NCBI GenBank assembly: GCA_937959285.1
Contig: CALGAR010000128.1
Location: 1 to 12,948, forward strand
From: an uncultured Bryobacterales bacterium
GTDB taxonomy: Bacteria; Acidobacteriota; Terriglobia; Bryobacterales; Bryobacteraceae
Direction of reading: 5' to 3'
Length of the DNA: 12,948 bases
The position numbers and the translations under genes were made by a program. Position 1 is the stretch's first letter. Every line of letters starts with the position of its first letter. This document shows positions 1 through 8,889 of the stretch, piece by piece. The notes under the pieces were generated by a model, which had not been told where the DNA came from, made no database searches, and worked only from the letters and a program-made list of their open reading frames with translations.

Positions 1-581
1 GGCGCTGGTGGCCGAGGCCCCAGTTCCGGACGCTGGTCCTCGGGAACGTCCGCGATCGTCGCCGCCCTGGACAGTTGCAGCGCTCGGACATAGGCGACTA
101 CCGCCCAGCGGTCCGCCGGCGGTAAGCGGGACGCATAGCTGTACATCGCTCCGAATCCGTTGGTGATGACGTCGTAGATGTAGCCTGGAGTCGCGCTCCT
201 CAACCGCGCCTCGTGGAGCGAGGGAGGGGGCGTGAAGCCTCGCTGCACGATCATGCCGTTGCCCTCTCCGGTGTAGGCATGGCACGGCGAACAGTAGATG
301 TTGTACCGGTCCTGTCCGCGGTCAAGCACAGCCGCTGTGATGGGAATTGGAAATTCGCTCGTCTCCTGAGTCCCTACCCTTCCCTCATAAAACGCCTGAT
401 CGAGCCGGAGCTGCCCCCGCGCCACCGTACCTTCTGGAAAATCCCGGGCGGAGCGGCCGTCGCCAAAGAACTGGCTCGCGCTGAGCGGTCTGTATCGCGG
501 CTGATCATGCATATCCTGGCGGCAGCTCACAAGAAAGCCACCCAACCAAACTACTGCTGCGATGGCGCTAATCCTCGACAT
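1..581 (-). CDS. actE: ActE, monoheme cytochrome c lipoprotein of alternative complex III (3' end outside window)
   Basis: Periplasmic c-type cytochrome subunit of ACIII, expected to help carry electrons from the complex toward the terminal oxidase. I translated this frame by hand: 193 codons are present and the gene runs off the left edge with no stop. Residues 1-20 form a lipoprotein signal (hydrophobic stretch ending LVSC, lipid-modified Cys20). After it comes the family-typical region DMHDQPRYRPL, then FFGDGRSAR and GTVARG. The single heme site CSPCH is encoded at 279-293, and the Met in GFGAMYSYA is the likely distal ligand. A typical cytochrome c C-terminal helix follows (RWAVVAYVRALQ). 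The ATG at 579-581 lies inside the end of actD (14-nt overlap), which suggests translational coupling. No strong Shine-Dalgarno is seen. Family assignment is firm from the motifs and the operon; the C-terminus is unknown. Confidence 0.93.
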   Translation of the reverse strand, partial: MSRISAIAAVVWLGGFLVSCRQDMHDQPRYRPLSASQFFGDGRSARDFPEGTVARGQLRLDQAFYEGRVGTQETSEFPIPITAAVLDRGQDRYNIYCSPCHAYTGEGNGMIVQRGFTPPPSLHEARLRSATPGYIYDVITNGFGAMYSYASRLPPADRWAVVAYVRALQLSRAATIADVPEDQRPELGPRPPA

Positions 582-1116
582 AATGCAAGCCCGCTGGCTG
601 AAGCCCTTCCAGAAACTCCCTGGTTCTGTCTTTGTCGAACTGCGGATCGGACGCCTCGATGACCAGGAAGAACTTATCCTGGCTCGCACGCAGAAACTCC
701 GGCACATTGAAGACGGGATGATACGGTTTGGGAAGGCCGTTTAAGGCAATCATCGCGATCACGCCGCAAATTGCGGCGAGCAGCACCGTTGTCTCGAACA
801 TGATCGGGATGTACGAGGGCCAGCTGAAGAAGGGCCGTCCGCCTACGTTATGCGGGTAATGAATCACGGTGATGTAGTAGAGGAACACAAAGCCGCCAAT
901 TGCGCCAAGCAGGCCGGCGGCGAGTACGATTTGTGGGATCCAGGTTCGCCCCAATCCCAACGCCTCAGGCAGGCCGTGAACCGGCATCGGCGCGTAGGCG
1001 TCCACGTTCCGATAGCCTTCTTCACGGACCCTCTCAGCCGCGGATAGGAGATCCTCCGGCTGATCGAACTCCGCCATCCAGCCCCATGTCCTTGTTTCCA
1101 GGCGGCTGCCTTCCAC
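568..1116 (-). CDS. actD: ActD, DUF3341-type membrane subunit of alternative complex III
   Basis: Small integral membrane subunit of ACIII with no cofactor-binding motif; its role is structural or possibly linked to proton movement. The 182-residue protein has a soluble N-terminal part with the family pattern MAEFDQPEDLLSAAERVREEGY and DAYAPMPVHGL (residues 14-49). Two hydrophobic helices follow, about 60-82 and 107-127, and then a soluble C-terminal domain. The length is normal for the family. The start is GTG at 1114-1116, one base after the actC stop, with a purine-rich AGAGGGGG about 9 nt upstream. An internal ATG (residue 14) would remove part of the conserved N-terminal strand and is less likely. 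The gene sits between actC and actE exactly as in known ACIII operons. Confidence 0.93.
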   Translation of the reverse strand: MEGSRLETRTWGWMAEFDQPEDLLSAAERVREEGYRNVDAYAPMPVHGLPEALGLGRTWIPQIVLAAGLLGAIGGFVFLYYITVIHYPHNVGGRPFFSWPSYIPIMFETTVLLAAICGVIAMIALNGLPKPYHPVFNVPEFLRASQDKFFLVIEASDPQFDKDRTREFLEGLQPAGLHYVED

Positions 1117-1117
1117 T

Positions 1118-2500
1118 TCAGTGTTCCCCCTCTGTGCTTGTGCGATGCACCAGTTCTCGCATCTCGAAGTTCGAAATCATCGGCAGGAATCGAATAAACA
1201 GAAACAGAAGCGTGAAGAAGAGCCCAAAGGTCCCGAGGTACGTGGCCCAATCCCATGCCGTGGGGTAATACATTCCCCAGGACGACGGGAGGAAGTCGCG
1301 ATGGAGGCTGACAATCACGATGATGAAGCGCTCCAGCCACATGCCTGTGTTGATGACGAGAGAAAGGCACCAGAGCAACACCGGGTTGCGGCGGACCCGC
1401 CTCGACCACAACGCCTGCGGAAGCGCGACGTTCGTCAGAATCAACCCCCAATACGCGGGGCCAAATGGTCCGAAGAGACGGTTGCGGACCAGGAACTGCT
1501 CGAAGTAGCTGCCGCTGTACCACGCGACGAAGAGCTCCATCAAATATCCGTAGGCCACGATCCAGCCCGTGCCGAGCATCACCTTGGCCATCGTGTCGAG
1601 ATGGCGCATTGTGATGAAGTCTTCGAGGTGATAGATCTTCCGGATGGGTATCGTCAGCGTCAACACCATGGCGAATCCGGAGTAGATGGCGCCAGCGACG
1701 AAGTAGGGCGGAAAGATGGTGGTGTGCCAGCCGGGCAGCACGCTGACTGCAAAGTCGAAGCTCACGATGCTATGAACTGAGACCACAAGCGGCGTCGACA
1801 CGCCTGCGAGCAGCAGGTAGAGCATTTCATAACGGCGCCAGTGCATCGCCGAGCCCCGCCAGCCCAGGGAAACGATGCCATAGAACTTACGCTTCAGGGG
1901 CTTCACGGCCCTGTCGCGGAGTGTCGCGAGATCCGGAATCAAACCGACGTACCAGAACAGAAACGACACGGTCCCGTATGTCGTAACCGCGAAGACGTCC
2001 CAGATCAGCGGGCTCCGAGGCTGCGGCCATAGCTGCATCGAGTTGGGGTAAGGCAGCAGCCAGTAGAACACCCACGGCCGCCCTAAGTGAAGGATTGGAA
2101 ACAGCGCCGCGCAAGCAACGGCAAACAGCGTCATCGCCTCGGCGAACCGGTTAATGGAAGTTCGCCACTGCTGCTTAAGCAGCAGCAGAATGGCGGATAT
2201 CAAGGTGCCTGCGTGGCCTATACCGATCCACCAGACGAAGTTGATGATGGCAAAACCCCACGCTACCGGAATGTTGATACCCCAAATCCCGGTCCCGCGC
2301 GTCATGAGCGCCAATATGGCAAACATGAGCCCGATCAGCAGGAGGAACGCAACTGTGAATCCGAACAGCCAGCCGGATCCCGCCGGCCGCAGGACGATCC
2401 GGTTGATCTGCTCGTTGACCGATTCCAAGTCGTGGCCCGGGGCCACCAAGGGCTCCCCGGACTGCCTTGCTACGGTTGTCCGCTGATCGTCAACGCTCAT
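1118..2500 (-). CDS. actC: ActC, NrfD/PsrC-family quinol-oxidising membrane subunit of alternative complex III
   Basis: Polytopic membrane subunit of 460 residues with about ten transmembrane helices, of the NrfD/PsrC type. In ACIII this family binds the quinol near the periplasmic face and passes electrons to the iron-sulfur clusters of ActB. Visible family features are WWIGIGHAGTLISAI (about 90-104, His96), LHLGRPW (His138), LIWDVF (Asp168), SVHSIVSFDFAVS (His243, Asp249) and LPGWHTTIFPPYFVAGAIYSG (255-275). These polar residues inside helices are the type implicated in quinol binding and proton transfer in the family. The N-terminus (about 1-43) is a cytoplasmic leader before the first helix. 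The ATG overlaps the actB stop by 4 nt (ATGA), and GGAG lies about 11 nt upstream, so it should be co-translated with actB. It is full length with nothing missing that I can see. Confidence 0.96.
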   Translation of the reverse strand: MSVDDQRTTVARQSGEPLVAPGHDLESVNEQINRIVLRPAGSGWLFGFTVAFLLLIGLMFAILALMTRGTGIWGINIPVAWGFAIINFVWWIGIGHAGTLISAILLLLKQQWRTSINRFAEAMTLFAVACAALFPILHLGRPWVFYWLLPYPNSMQLWPQPRSPLIWDVFAVTTYGTVSFLFWYVGLIPDLATLRDRAVKPLKRKFYGIVSLGWRGSAMHWRRYEMLYLLLAGVSTPLVVSVHSIVSFDFAVSVLPGWHTTIFPPYFVAGAIYSGFAMVLTLTIPIRKIYHLEDFITMRHLDTMAKVMLGTGWIVAYGYLMELFVAWYSGSYFEQFLVRNRLFGPFGPAYWGLILTNVALPQALWSRRVRRNPVLLWCLSLVINTGMWLERFIIVIVSLHRDFLPSSWGMYYPTAWDWATYLGTFGLFFTLLFLFIRFLPMISNFEMRELVHRTSTEGEH

Positions 2501-5466
2501 GCCTCAGGCATCTCCGAATTTGGATTTCGCACGACTTCCAAATAGGAAATCCGCGGCTGTGTGTCGAGTTCCGCCAGGACCTGATAACCCAGCTGGTGGC
2601 GCCTCATCTGAGCAACTGCACTGTTGGGATTGTTGAGGTCCCCGAAATGGATTGCTCTCGTCGGGCAGGCTGCCTGGCAAGCCGTCACGATTTCGCCTTC
2701 TTCCACGCGGCGGTTCATCTTGGAAGCCTGAATCTTTGCGCTCTCAATGCGCTGCACGCAGAAGGTGCACTTCTCCATCACGCCGCGGCTGCGAACCGTT
2801 ACATTCGGGTTTCGCATCGCATACAAGCTCGGCGTGTACCAATCCGAGTAGAGAAAGAAGTTAAACCGACGGACTTTGTAGGGACAGTTATTCGAACAGT
2901 ACCGCGTGCCGACGCACCTGTTGTACACCATCTGATTCAACCCGTCGGCGCTGTGCACCGTCGCGGCGACCGGACAGACGGGCTCGCAAGGAGCCCTTTC
3001 GCAATGCTGGCACAGCATGGGCTGGTGATATACGTCGGGGTTTTCCGGCTCGCCTCGATAGTAGACGTCGATTCGGAGCCAGTGCATTTCCCTGCTCCTC
3101 AGCACCTGCGCCTTGCCGACGACCGGTATGTTGTTTTCCGCCTGGCATGCGACGACGCACGCGCTGCAACCCGTGCAGATACCTTGATCAATCACCATGC
3201 CCCAGGCGTAGCCAAAGTAGGCATACTCGGGATAGAGGGATAGCGCCGGATGCTGTCCCTCGTGCGCGGTGGAAGCGGAGTTTTTGAGAAGTTCCTTGAG
3301 AGTAACGCTCCGAACCAGATCGCGGCGGCCCATTTCGTGGTGCCCCTGCGTCCTCGCCAGCGAGTACGTCTCTCCGAGCTTTCGGATTTCTACACCCTCT
3401 CCGAACCAGGGGCGATCGAACGTTCTTAACTGATAAGCATCGAAGCCCCTACCCTGGGCCACGGAGCCCGCGCGCCGTCTCCCATAGCCCAGGTGCACTG
3501 TCACGCTGTCGTCTGCGTGACCGGGCATGACCAGCACCGGGGCCCGAACGGAACGCCCGCGATAAGAGACCTCTACGACGTCTTCATCTCTCAAGCCCAG
3601 CGCCTTCGCCGTCGCCGGGCTGATCAGAGCGGCGTTGTCCCAGGTCAGTTTACTGATCGGCTTAGGAAGCTCCTGCAGCCATCCGTTGTTTGCGAACCGT
3701 CCGTCCCAAACCGTCGGATCCGGACGAAAGACAATCTCGACGTTCGTGGCGACGATTTCCGCGGAGGGAGCGGGCGGTGGTATCGCGCCGGCGTTGGCAG
3801 CCGCGGCTACAGAGGAAGCTTGCGTATTTGGAACAACCCCATTGTGAAGGACCGTGCGCCAGAAAGTTTCAAAGTCCGTGCTGCCGCTCTGCTTGCGCCA
3901 GTAAGCCCGTATCATGTCGTATCCGCGGCGGTCCGGCGCGGTTGTGAACGCCGCGAGAAATTCATAGATGGACCTTCCGTCGTAGAGCGGCTTGATGAGC
4001 GGCTGGATAATGCTGACTGTCCCGTCGTAGGCCCGGACGTCACCCCAGCTTTCCAAAAAGTGAGTCTCCGGTATGTGCCACTGGCACAGCTCGGCTGTCT
4101 CATCCCGGTACAATCCCAGGTGTATTCGCGTTGGGACAAGGGCCATGGCCTCGGCAAACCCCAAATCCGCCGGCGCCGTGTAGACCGGGTTTGTTCCGGC
4201 AATGACGAGGGTGTCCACCTGCCCCTGCCGCATCGCTTCGGCCAGCGCACCGAGAGACTGCATGTAGTCTTCTGTGTTCAAGAGCACAGGTTCGGTGTAT
4301 CGGACCGTTCGCCCCGCGTTTCCAAGCGCTTCATTAATGACGTAAGCAAGCGCATGAACCGCGGGCGGCTGGCCCTCGCCCGCAACAACCAGACTGCGCC
4401 CTCGCGCCCGTTGGAGATCTGCCGCGGCGGCCTTGATCCACGCACGCTGGGCATCGCCGAGCTTGCCCGGCGCTTCTTCTACGGCTGCTCCGACCTCCCG
4501 CGCTAAAGCCCGCGCAAGAGGCTCAACGTCGACTGCCCGAATCGGCAGGCGATGATCCGCGACGCTTCCTGTTGACGTGAGCGCCGGCTCGGCCACGTAC
4601 AGCCGGTTCATGTTCTTGATGTCGCCCGTAACACGCCGCCGGTCGGCGAACTGCCGCGAATAAACGAGGCATCCTGGCCCGGATGCAAGAAAGTCCGCGT
4701 CGAGCGACAGAATGACGTCAACCGCGGTGAGGTCGAAGATTGGGTGAAGCCTGCGTCCGAAGACCGCAGCGCTACGCGCTCCAGCACCGCCCACGGGCTC
4801 ATAAAAATGCCACAGCGCCTTGGGGTAGGCTGCCTGGAGTTCCCGGATCTCTTCGGCCAGGGTCGGAGAGCTTGTAGCCCCTAAAAGGAACCGCAGCCCT
4901 GCGCCGCCCGTAGCGCTCTGCCTCTCGCGGATTCCGGCGGCCTCGGTCAGGAAGCGCGGCCAGGTTGTAATGCGGTTACGAAACGTCACCGCGCGGGAAC
5001 GGTCCGGATCGTATAGCGTCAACACGGAGGCCTGAGCAAACGCGTCCGTTGCGCCCAGACTCCCCGGATGCGCCGGATTGCCCTCGACTTTGGTCGGGCG
5101 CCCTTCATGACTCTCCACCAGAAGTCCCAAGCCATACCCGCAGATCGGCATCGCAGTCGCGAAAAAGAGCGGCCTGCCAGGCACAAGCTGTTCAGGCTGA
5201 CGAACATAGGGAACAATCTGTTCCTGCGGCTGAACAGTGCAGCCGGTCAGCCCGGCAAGCGCAAACGAGGCCGCCATCAGGCGTAGAGCTTCTCTTCGAT
5301 TGGGAGAGCGAAGCCACTCAATGGAGCGATGAGGAAATTCGTCCTCCGCCCAGCGCTGGAACTCCTCCGTGTTGGTCAACTCTTCGAGGGTCTTCCAGTA
5401 GTCCCTGCCCTGAGCCTGCCGCAGCCGGCTTCGAATCGCTTCCGGATCGATTCGTGATGGCTTCAT
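2497..5466 (-). CDS. actB: ActB, molybdopterin-like plus iron-sulfur subunit of alternative complex III
   Basis: Large periplasmic electron-transfer subunit, 989 residues from the chosen ATG. The N-terminal segment has the family pattern DYWKTLEELTNTEEFQRW (22-39). A delayed twin-arginine signal follows at 56-76 (NRREALRLMAAS, then LAGLTGC), indicating Tat export. Residues about 77-700 resemble a molybdopterin oxidoreductase fold; ACIII members are known to lack the cofactor. The C-terminal ferredoxin-like domain holds 15 cluster cysteines: 764/767/770/774, 819/822/827/831, 851/857/861, 900/903 and 930/934. This count fits three [4Fe-4S] clusters and one [3Fe-4S] cluster, as described for the complex. 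Electrons would pass from ActC quinol oxidation to the ActA/ActE hemes. I chose the ATG at 5464-5466 because it gives an ATGA overlap with actA, like that at actC; a GTG at 5473-5475 would add three residues. Confidence 0.95.
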   Translation of the reverse strand: MKPSRIDPEAIRSRLRQAQGRDYWKTLEELTNTEEFQRWAEDEFPHRSIEWLRSPNRREALRLMAASFALAGLTGCTVQPQEQIVPYVRQPEQLVPGRPLFFATAMPICGYGLGLLVESHEGRPTKVEGNPAHPGSLGATDAFAQASVLTLYDPDRSRAVTFRNRITTWPRFLTEAAGIRERQSATGGAGLRFLLGATSSPTLAEEIRELQAAYPKALWHFYEPVGGAGARSAAVFGRRLHPIFDLTAVDVILSLDADFLASGPGCLVYSRQFADRRRVTGDIKNMNRLYVAEPALTSTGSVADHRLPIRAVDVEPLARALAREVGAAVEEAPGKLGDAQRAWIKAAAADLQRARGRSLVVAGEGQPPAVHALAYVINEALGNAGRTVRYTEPVLLNTEDYMQSLGALAEAMRQGQVDTLVIAGTNPVYTAPADLGFAEAMALVPTRIHLGLYRDETAELCQWHIPETHFLESWGDVRAYDGTVSIIQPLIKPLYDGRSIYEFLAAFTTAPDRRGYDMIRAYWRKQSGSTDFETFWRTVLHNGVVPNTQASSVAAAANAGAIPPPAPSAEIVATNVEIVFRPDPTVWDGRFANNGWLQELPKPISKLTWDNAALISPATAKALGLRDEDVVEVSYRGRSVRAPVLVMPGHADDSVTVHLGYGRRRAGSVAQGRGFDAYQLRTFDRPWFGEGVEIRKLGETYSLARTQGHHEMGRRDLVRSVTLKELLKNSASTAHEGQHPALSLYPEYAYFGYAWGMVIDQGICTGCSACVVACQAENNIPVVGKAQVLRSREMHWLRIDVYYRGEPENPDVYHQPMLCQHCERAPCEPVCPVAATVHSADGLNQMVYNRCVGTRYCSNNCPYKVRRFNFFLYSDWYTPSLYAMRNPNVTVRSRGVMEKCTFCVQRIESAKIQASKMNRRVEEGEIVTACQAACPTRAIHFGDLNNPNSAVAQMRRHQLGYQVLAELDTQPRISYLEVVRNPNSEMPEA

Positions 5467-6113
5467 CGATGGCACGTGTAGCAGTCTGTAAGCTTTCGAA
5501 TGTTGTACTCACCAATCAGCTTCCGGCCTAGTTCGAGCTGGTTCGCGGGCGGCCGGTACGACATGCTGAAAACCGCCTCCCGCGGCCGTACGTATCGTTC
5601 CGGCGCTCGATGACACTCCAGACACCAGGCCATCGTCAACGGCGTCACACGCCACATCAGTGGCATCGAGTCAACCTGGCCGTGGCACGTCGAACAGCCA
5701 ATTCCCTTACTTACGTGAATGCTGTGGTTGAAGTAGACGAAGCCGGGGAGGTCGTACACACGATTCCAAGTGAGCGGGACGTTGTTTTGATAGCTCTGGC
5801 GGACAGGCTCGAGCATTTCGGCGTCGGTCCAGATCTGGGAGTGACACGTCATACAAGTCTCGGTCGGCGGAATCCCGGCAAAGGCAGAAACCTCGACGGT
5901 TGTATGGCAGTACCGGCAGTCGATGCCCAGTCCTCGCACGTGATGCTCGTGACTGAATGGCACCGGCTGACTGATTGGCACATTCACGCGCTTCACGTAA
6001 TCCGAACCATTCAGCCAGTAAGACGCCGCAGTTAACGCGGCGACCAGCAGGACGAATCCAATCAGCGTTGCTCTCGCAGTAGCGTTGCTACCGCGGCTGA
6101 ACAGTTGCGGCAG
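5463..6113 (-). CDS. actA: ActA, pentaheme cytochrome c of alternative complex III (apparent CTG start)
   Basis: First gene of the ACIII operon, encoding a membrane-anchored periplasmic cytochrome c with five CXXCH sites. From the CTG start (216 residues) these are CRYCH 66-70, CMTCH 87-91, CSTCH 140-144, CLECH 164-168 and CYTCH 211-215. The last heme is one residue from the C-terminus. Residues 15-34 form one transmembrane anchor (ATLIGFVLLVAALTAASYWL), and after it comes SQPVPFSHEHHVRGLGIDC, a family hallmark. The first GTG (5994-5996, codon 40) would delete the anchor. Upstream in frame there is no ATG, GTG or TTG before a TGA. The N-terminus reads LPQLFSRGSNATAR, matching the MPQ-F-R--N family start as I remember it, so CTG at 6111-6113 is the best start, with GGAGG 9 nt upstream. 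Identity is certain; the start codon is inferred. Confidence 0.93.
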   Translation of the reverse strand: MPQLFSRGSNATARATLIGFVLLVAALTAASYWLNGSDYVKRVNVPISQPVPFSHEHHVRGLGIDCRYCHTTVEVSAFAGIPPTETCMTCHSQIWTDAEMLEPVRQSYQNNVPLTWNRVYDLPGFVYFNHSIHVSKGIGCSTCHGQVDSMPLMWRVTPLTMAWCLECHRAPERYVRPREAVFSMSYRPPANQLELGRKLIGEYNIRKLTDCYTCHR

Positions 6114-6247
6114 TGCGCTTTGCCTCCATCATGCTGTTGGACACAAGTTTCGGCTTTTTGTAACAGGGGATTTTCTCGTGTTTCTCAATTGTCGTGATTT
6201 CTCCCGCCCGGCCGTCATAAGCCATAAGATGGAGGGAGCGAAGGCAC
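6114..6247. other. Divergent intergenic region between actA and ligD
   Basis: 134 bp that must hold the promoters of both the ACIII operon and ligD. On the minus strand TTGAGA is visible with TGTTAC 17 bp further on, a weak sigma70-like candidate for actA (about 3 of 6 matches at -10). On the plus strand I see no convincing -35/-10 pair for ligD. The AT-rich, T-rich stretch around 6150-6200 stands out from the GC-rich surroundings, as expected of a promoter region. No terminator hairpin is seen and none is needed between divergent genes. Confidence 0.45.
6123..6127 (-). promoter_or_regulatory. Strong Shine-Dalgarno that supports the CTG start of actA
   Basis: On the minus strand GGAGG is followed by a 9-nt spacer and then CTG (6111-6113). 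This is the only good ribosome binding site within reach of the pentaheme reading frame, and it decides the start call in the absence of a canonical start codon. Confidence 0.6.
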
Positions 6248-8866
6248 GTGTCACTGGAAGAGTACGCGCAAAAGCGGAAGTTCGATCGAACCCCTGAGCC
6301 GAAGCCGGGGGAGCATACGGAGCCGGGAGGCAGCCGGTTTTTCGTACAGCGGCACGATGCCACACGCCTTCACTATGACTTCCGCCTGGAAATCGGCGGC
6401 GTCTTGAAATCGTGGGCCGTTCCCAAAGGCCCGTCCCTTCAGCCGCTTGCCAAAAGCCTCGCCGTCATGGTGGAAGACCATCCTCTCGAATACGGCAACT
6501 TCGAGGGAAACATTCCGAAGGGCAACTACGGCGCAGGAAGCGTGATGCTGTGGGATCGTGGCGTATACGAACTGCTGGGCACAGCTACGGCAGAGGAGCA
6601 GATCGCACGGGGTGATTTAAAGTTCCGGCTGCACGGAGAAAAGCTGAAAGGCGAGTTCGCGCTCGTCCGGATGAAGGGCCGGGGCAAGGACAATGAATGG
6701 CTCCTGATCAAGAAGCGCGACGACGAGGCGGTCCCTGGCTGGGATATCGAAGATTACGCGCGCAGCGTAGCGACGGGCCGCACGCAGGAAGAAATAGCCG
6801 CCGACCTCCCTCCCCCGCGGAATGCGAAGGCGCGAAGCCACGGGAAGAGAGCAAAAGAACGCCAACAGGACGTAAAAATCCCGCCCGGCGCGGTGAAGTC
6901 GGATATGCCGAGGAACGTTGCGCCGATGCTGGCGCAGCTCGGGACGAATCCTCCCACAGGCGCAGGGTGGATCTATGAGATCAAGTGGGACGGAGTCAGA
7001 ACCATTTGCTATATCAGCGGCGGCCAGTTACGGTTGGTGTCGAGACGCGGCCTCAGCGTAGATAAGCAGTATCCTGAACTCGCGATTCTCCCGCATTACG
7101 CGGACGCTGAAACAGCAATCCTGGATGGCGAGATCGTTGCCTTGGATGAACAGGGACGCTCCCGCTTTGAACTGATCCAGCCCCGCATTTCGGTCAAGGA
7201 TCCTAACGCGATTGCTCACATGGCGCGCCGCTCGCCCGTGACCCTAATCCTGTTCGATCTCATCTACTGGAATGGGTACGATCTGCGAGACGTTCCGCTT
7301 CTCGAACGAAAAGCGCTGCTGAAGAAGATACTGAAGCCCCACGACCGGATCCGGTATTCGGAGCATTTTGAGACCGATGGCGCCGCGATGCTGCGGGCGG
7401 CCAGGGAGCATCAGCTCGAGGGGGTGATCGCGAAACGGGAGGACAGCCGGTACGAGTCCCGCCGGAGCGGCGCCTGGATCAAGCTCAAAGTGACGCAGCA
7501 GCAGGAGTTTCTGATTGCTGGCTTCACGCGGGGCGAGAGAAAGTATTTCGGCTCGCTTGCGCTCGCGTATCACCGCGACGGAGCTCTGGAGTATGCAGGG
7601 AACGTCGGGACGGGCTTCGACGAGAAGATGATGGAGACAATCTACCGGCAGATCGAACCCTTGATCACGAAAGAGCCGCCCTTTGCCGGTAAGCCCGATG
7701 TCGCAAAGGACATCACATGGGTGCGCCCGGAGGTTGTCTGCGAGGTCAAGTTTTCCGAGTGGACTCGCGATGGGCGATTGCGAGCTCCGGTCTTCGTCGG
7801 TCTGCGCACGGATGTGGAGCCATCGGAAGTCGTCCGCGAAGTAGCTCAGGATCCGGACACCATGAAGGCGCCTTCAAAGCGGGCGAAACCTCGAAAAGCG
7901 GCAGCAAAGCATGAAGGGCGATCGCCTCTGATCCCGCCCGGAAAGAAGGAGGTCACCCTGAACGTCGATGGGCGGAACTTAAAGTTCACCAATCTCGACA
8001 AGATCTTCTACCCGAAGGATGGCTACACCAAGCGCGACATCATCAACTACTACGATGCCGTCGCGCACCTCCTTGTGCCGCATCTCGCCAATCGCCCGCT
8101 GTCCCTGAAGCGCTACCCGAACGGGATCCACGAGCCGTTCTTTTTTCAGAAAGACATGCCCGAATCCACTCCCGATTGGGTACGGATTGAGCCGATTCCT
8201 TCCGAGCATCGCGGGGAATCGATTCGCTACGTCGTCGCCGACGACCGGGCGACGCTCCTTTACCTCGCAAATCTCGGCTGCGTCGACCAGAATCCCTGGA
8301 TGAGCCGGATCGGAACCCTGGAGCATCCGGACTACGCGCTCATCGACCTTGATCCCACCGAAGGCGCCAGTTTTGACTTGATCATCGACGCGGCGCTGCT
8401 CGTCAAGAAACAGCTCGATCGGCTGGAGCTGGAAGGATATCCGAAAACAACCGGCGGAGACGGCATGCACGTCTACATCCCGCTTGAGCCCAGATACACG
8501 TACGAGCAGGTCCGCTCGTTTGCCGAGATTCTCTTTCACCTCGTCTACGGTGACGCTCCCGATCTCTTCACTACGCCGCGCACTGTCTCAAAGCGCCAGA
8601 AAGGCCGCGTCTACTTCGATTACCTTCAGATCTCGACAGGCAAAACGATTGCCGCGCCCTATGTGCTTCGGGCCTACGACGGAGCGCCGGTAGCGACGCC
8701 GCTCGAATGGAAAGAGGTGAAGCGAGGGCTGAGACCGCACGACTTCCGTATGGCGAACGTCCTGGATCGCTTCGAGCGGACGGGAGACCTCTTCCGCGGC
8801 GTGCTCGACCGGCCTCAGAAGCTGGAGCCGGTGCTCAAGCGTCTCGGAGAAATGATGAAGAGCTGA
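6248..8866 (+). CDS. ligD: LigD, ATP-dependent DNA ligase D with phosphoesterase, ligase and polymerase domains
   Basis: Enzyme of bacterial non-homologous end joining: it trims 3' ends, fills gaps and seals double-strand breaks together with Ku. The 872 residues carry the order PE-LIG-POL. PE (about 1-185) shows QRHDATRLHYDFRLE with His36, His42 and Asp44, then DHPLEYGNFEGNIPKGNYGAG. LIG (about 220-535) has the nucleotidyltransferase lysine K246 in EIKWDGVR, DGE 293-295, EGVIAK 391-396 and WIKLK 410-414, with an OB fold after it. POL (about 570-860) has NLDKIFYPKDGYTK, the metal-binding pair Asp700/Asp702 in LIDLDP, KTTGGDGMHVY and a third Asp791 in VYFDYLQ. Linkers at about 188-212 and 540-565 are basic and probably flexible. 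The start is GTG, placed by the family N-terminus SLEEYAQKRKFDRTPEP, with purine-rich GGAGGG 11 nt upstream. All three active sites look intact. No ku gene is in the window. Confidence 0.96.
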   Translation: MSLEEYAQKRKFDRTPEPKPGEHTEPGGSRFFVQRHDATRLHYDFRLEIGGVLKSWAVPKGPSLQPLAKSLAVMVEDHPLEYGNFEGNIPKGNYGAGSVMLWDRGVYELLGTATAEEQIARGDLKFRLHGEKLKGEFALVRMKGRGKDNEWLLIKKRDDEAVPGWDIEDYARSVATGRTQEEIAADLPPPRNAKARSHGKRAKERQQDVKIPPGAVKSDMPRNVAPMLAQLGTNPPTGAGWIYEIKWDGVRTICYISGGQLRLVSRRGLSVDKQYPELAILPHYADAETAILDGEIVALDEQGRSRFELIQPRISVKDPNAIAHMARRSPVTLILFDLIYWNGYDLRDVPLLERKALLKKILKPHDRIRYSEHFETDGAAMLRAAREHQLEGVIAKREDSRYESRRSGAWIKLKVTQQQEFLIAGFTRGERKYFGSLALAYHRDGALEYAGNVGTGFDEKMMETIYRQIEPLITKEPPFAGKPDVAKDITWVRPEVVCEVKFSEWTRDGRLRAPVFVGLRTDVEPSEVVREVAQDPDTMKAPSKRAKPRKAAAKHEGRSPLIPPGKKEVTLNVDGRNLKFTNLDKIFYPKDGYTKRDIINYYDAVAHLLVPHLANRPLSLKRYPNGIHEPFFFQKDMPESTPDWVRIEPIPSEHRGESIRYVVADDRATLLYLANLGCVDQNPWMSRIGTLEHPDYALIDLDPTEGASFDLIIDAALLVKKQLDRLELEGYPKTTGGDGMHVYIPLEPRYTYEQVRSFAEILFHLVYGDAPDLFTTPRTVSKRQKGRVYFDYLQISTGKTIAAPYVLRAYDGAPVATPLEWKEVKRGLRPHDFRMANVLDRFERTGDLFRGVLDRPQKLEPVLKRLGEMMKS

Positions 8867-8889
8867 TTGCAGGCGATAATAGTAGTCTG

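Noticed and set aside
213..662. Plus-strand open frame across actE and the end of actD
   Set aside because: The minus strand reads a convincing cytochrome c with a lipobox and a CSPCH heme site here. The plus frame is low in recognisable structure and spans two real genes.
864..1523. Minus-strand frame overlapping the actC/actD junction
   Set aside because: It is an alternative frame of actC and actD, whose own frames have conserved motifs and transmembrane patterns.
2467..4506. Long plus-strand open frames (2467-3243 and 3493-4506) within the actB region
   Set aside because: They lie antisense to a gene with clear iron-sulfur and Tat motifs, have no recognisable domain, and are of the kind expected by chance in GC-rich DNA.
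7979..8539. Minus-strand frame of 186 residues opposite the ligD polymerase domain
   Set aside because: It is antisense to conserved polymerase motifs and has no motif of its own, so it is a coding shadow.
8707..8889. Longer N-terminus for CysE, starting inside ligD
   Set aside because: The added 61 residues are Arg/Glu-rich out-of-frame ligD sequence. Serine acetyltransferase homology begins at the ATG at 8890.
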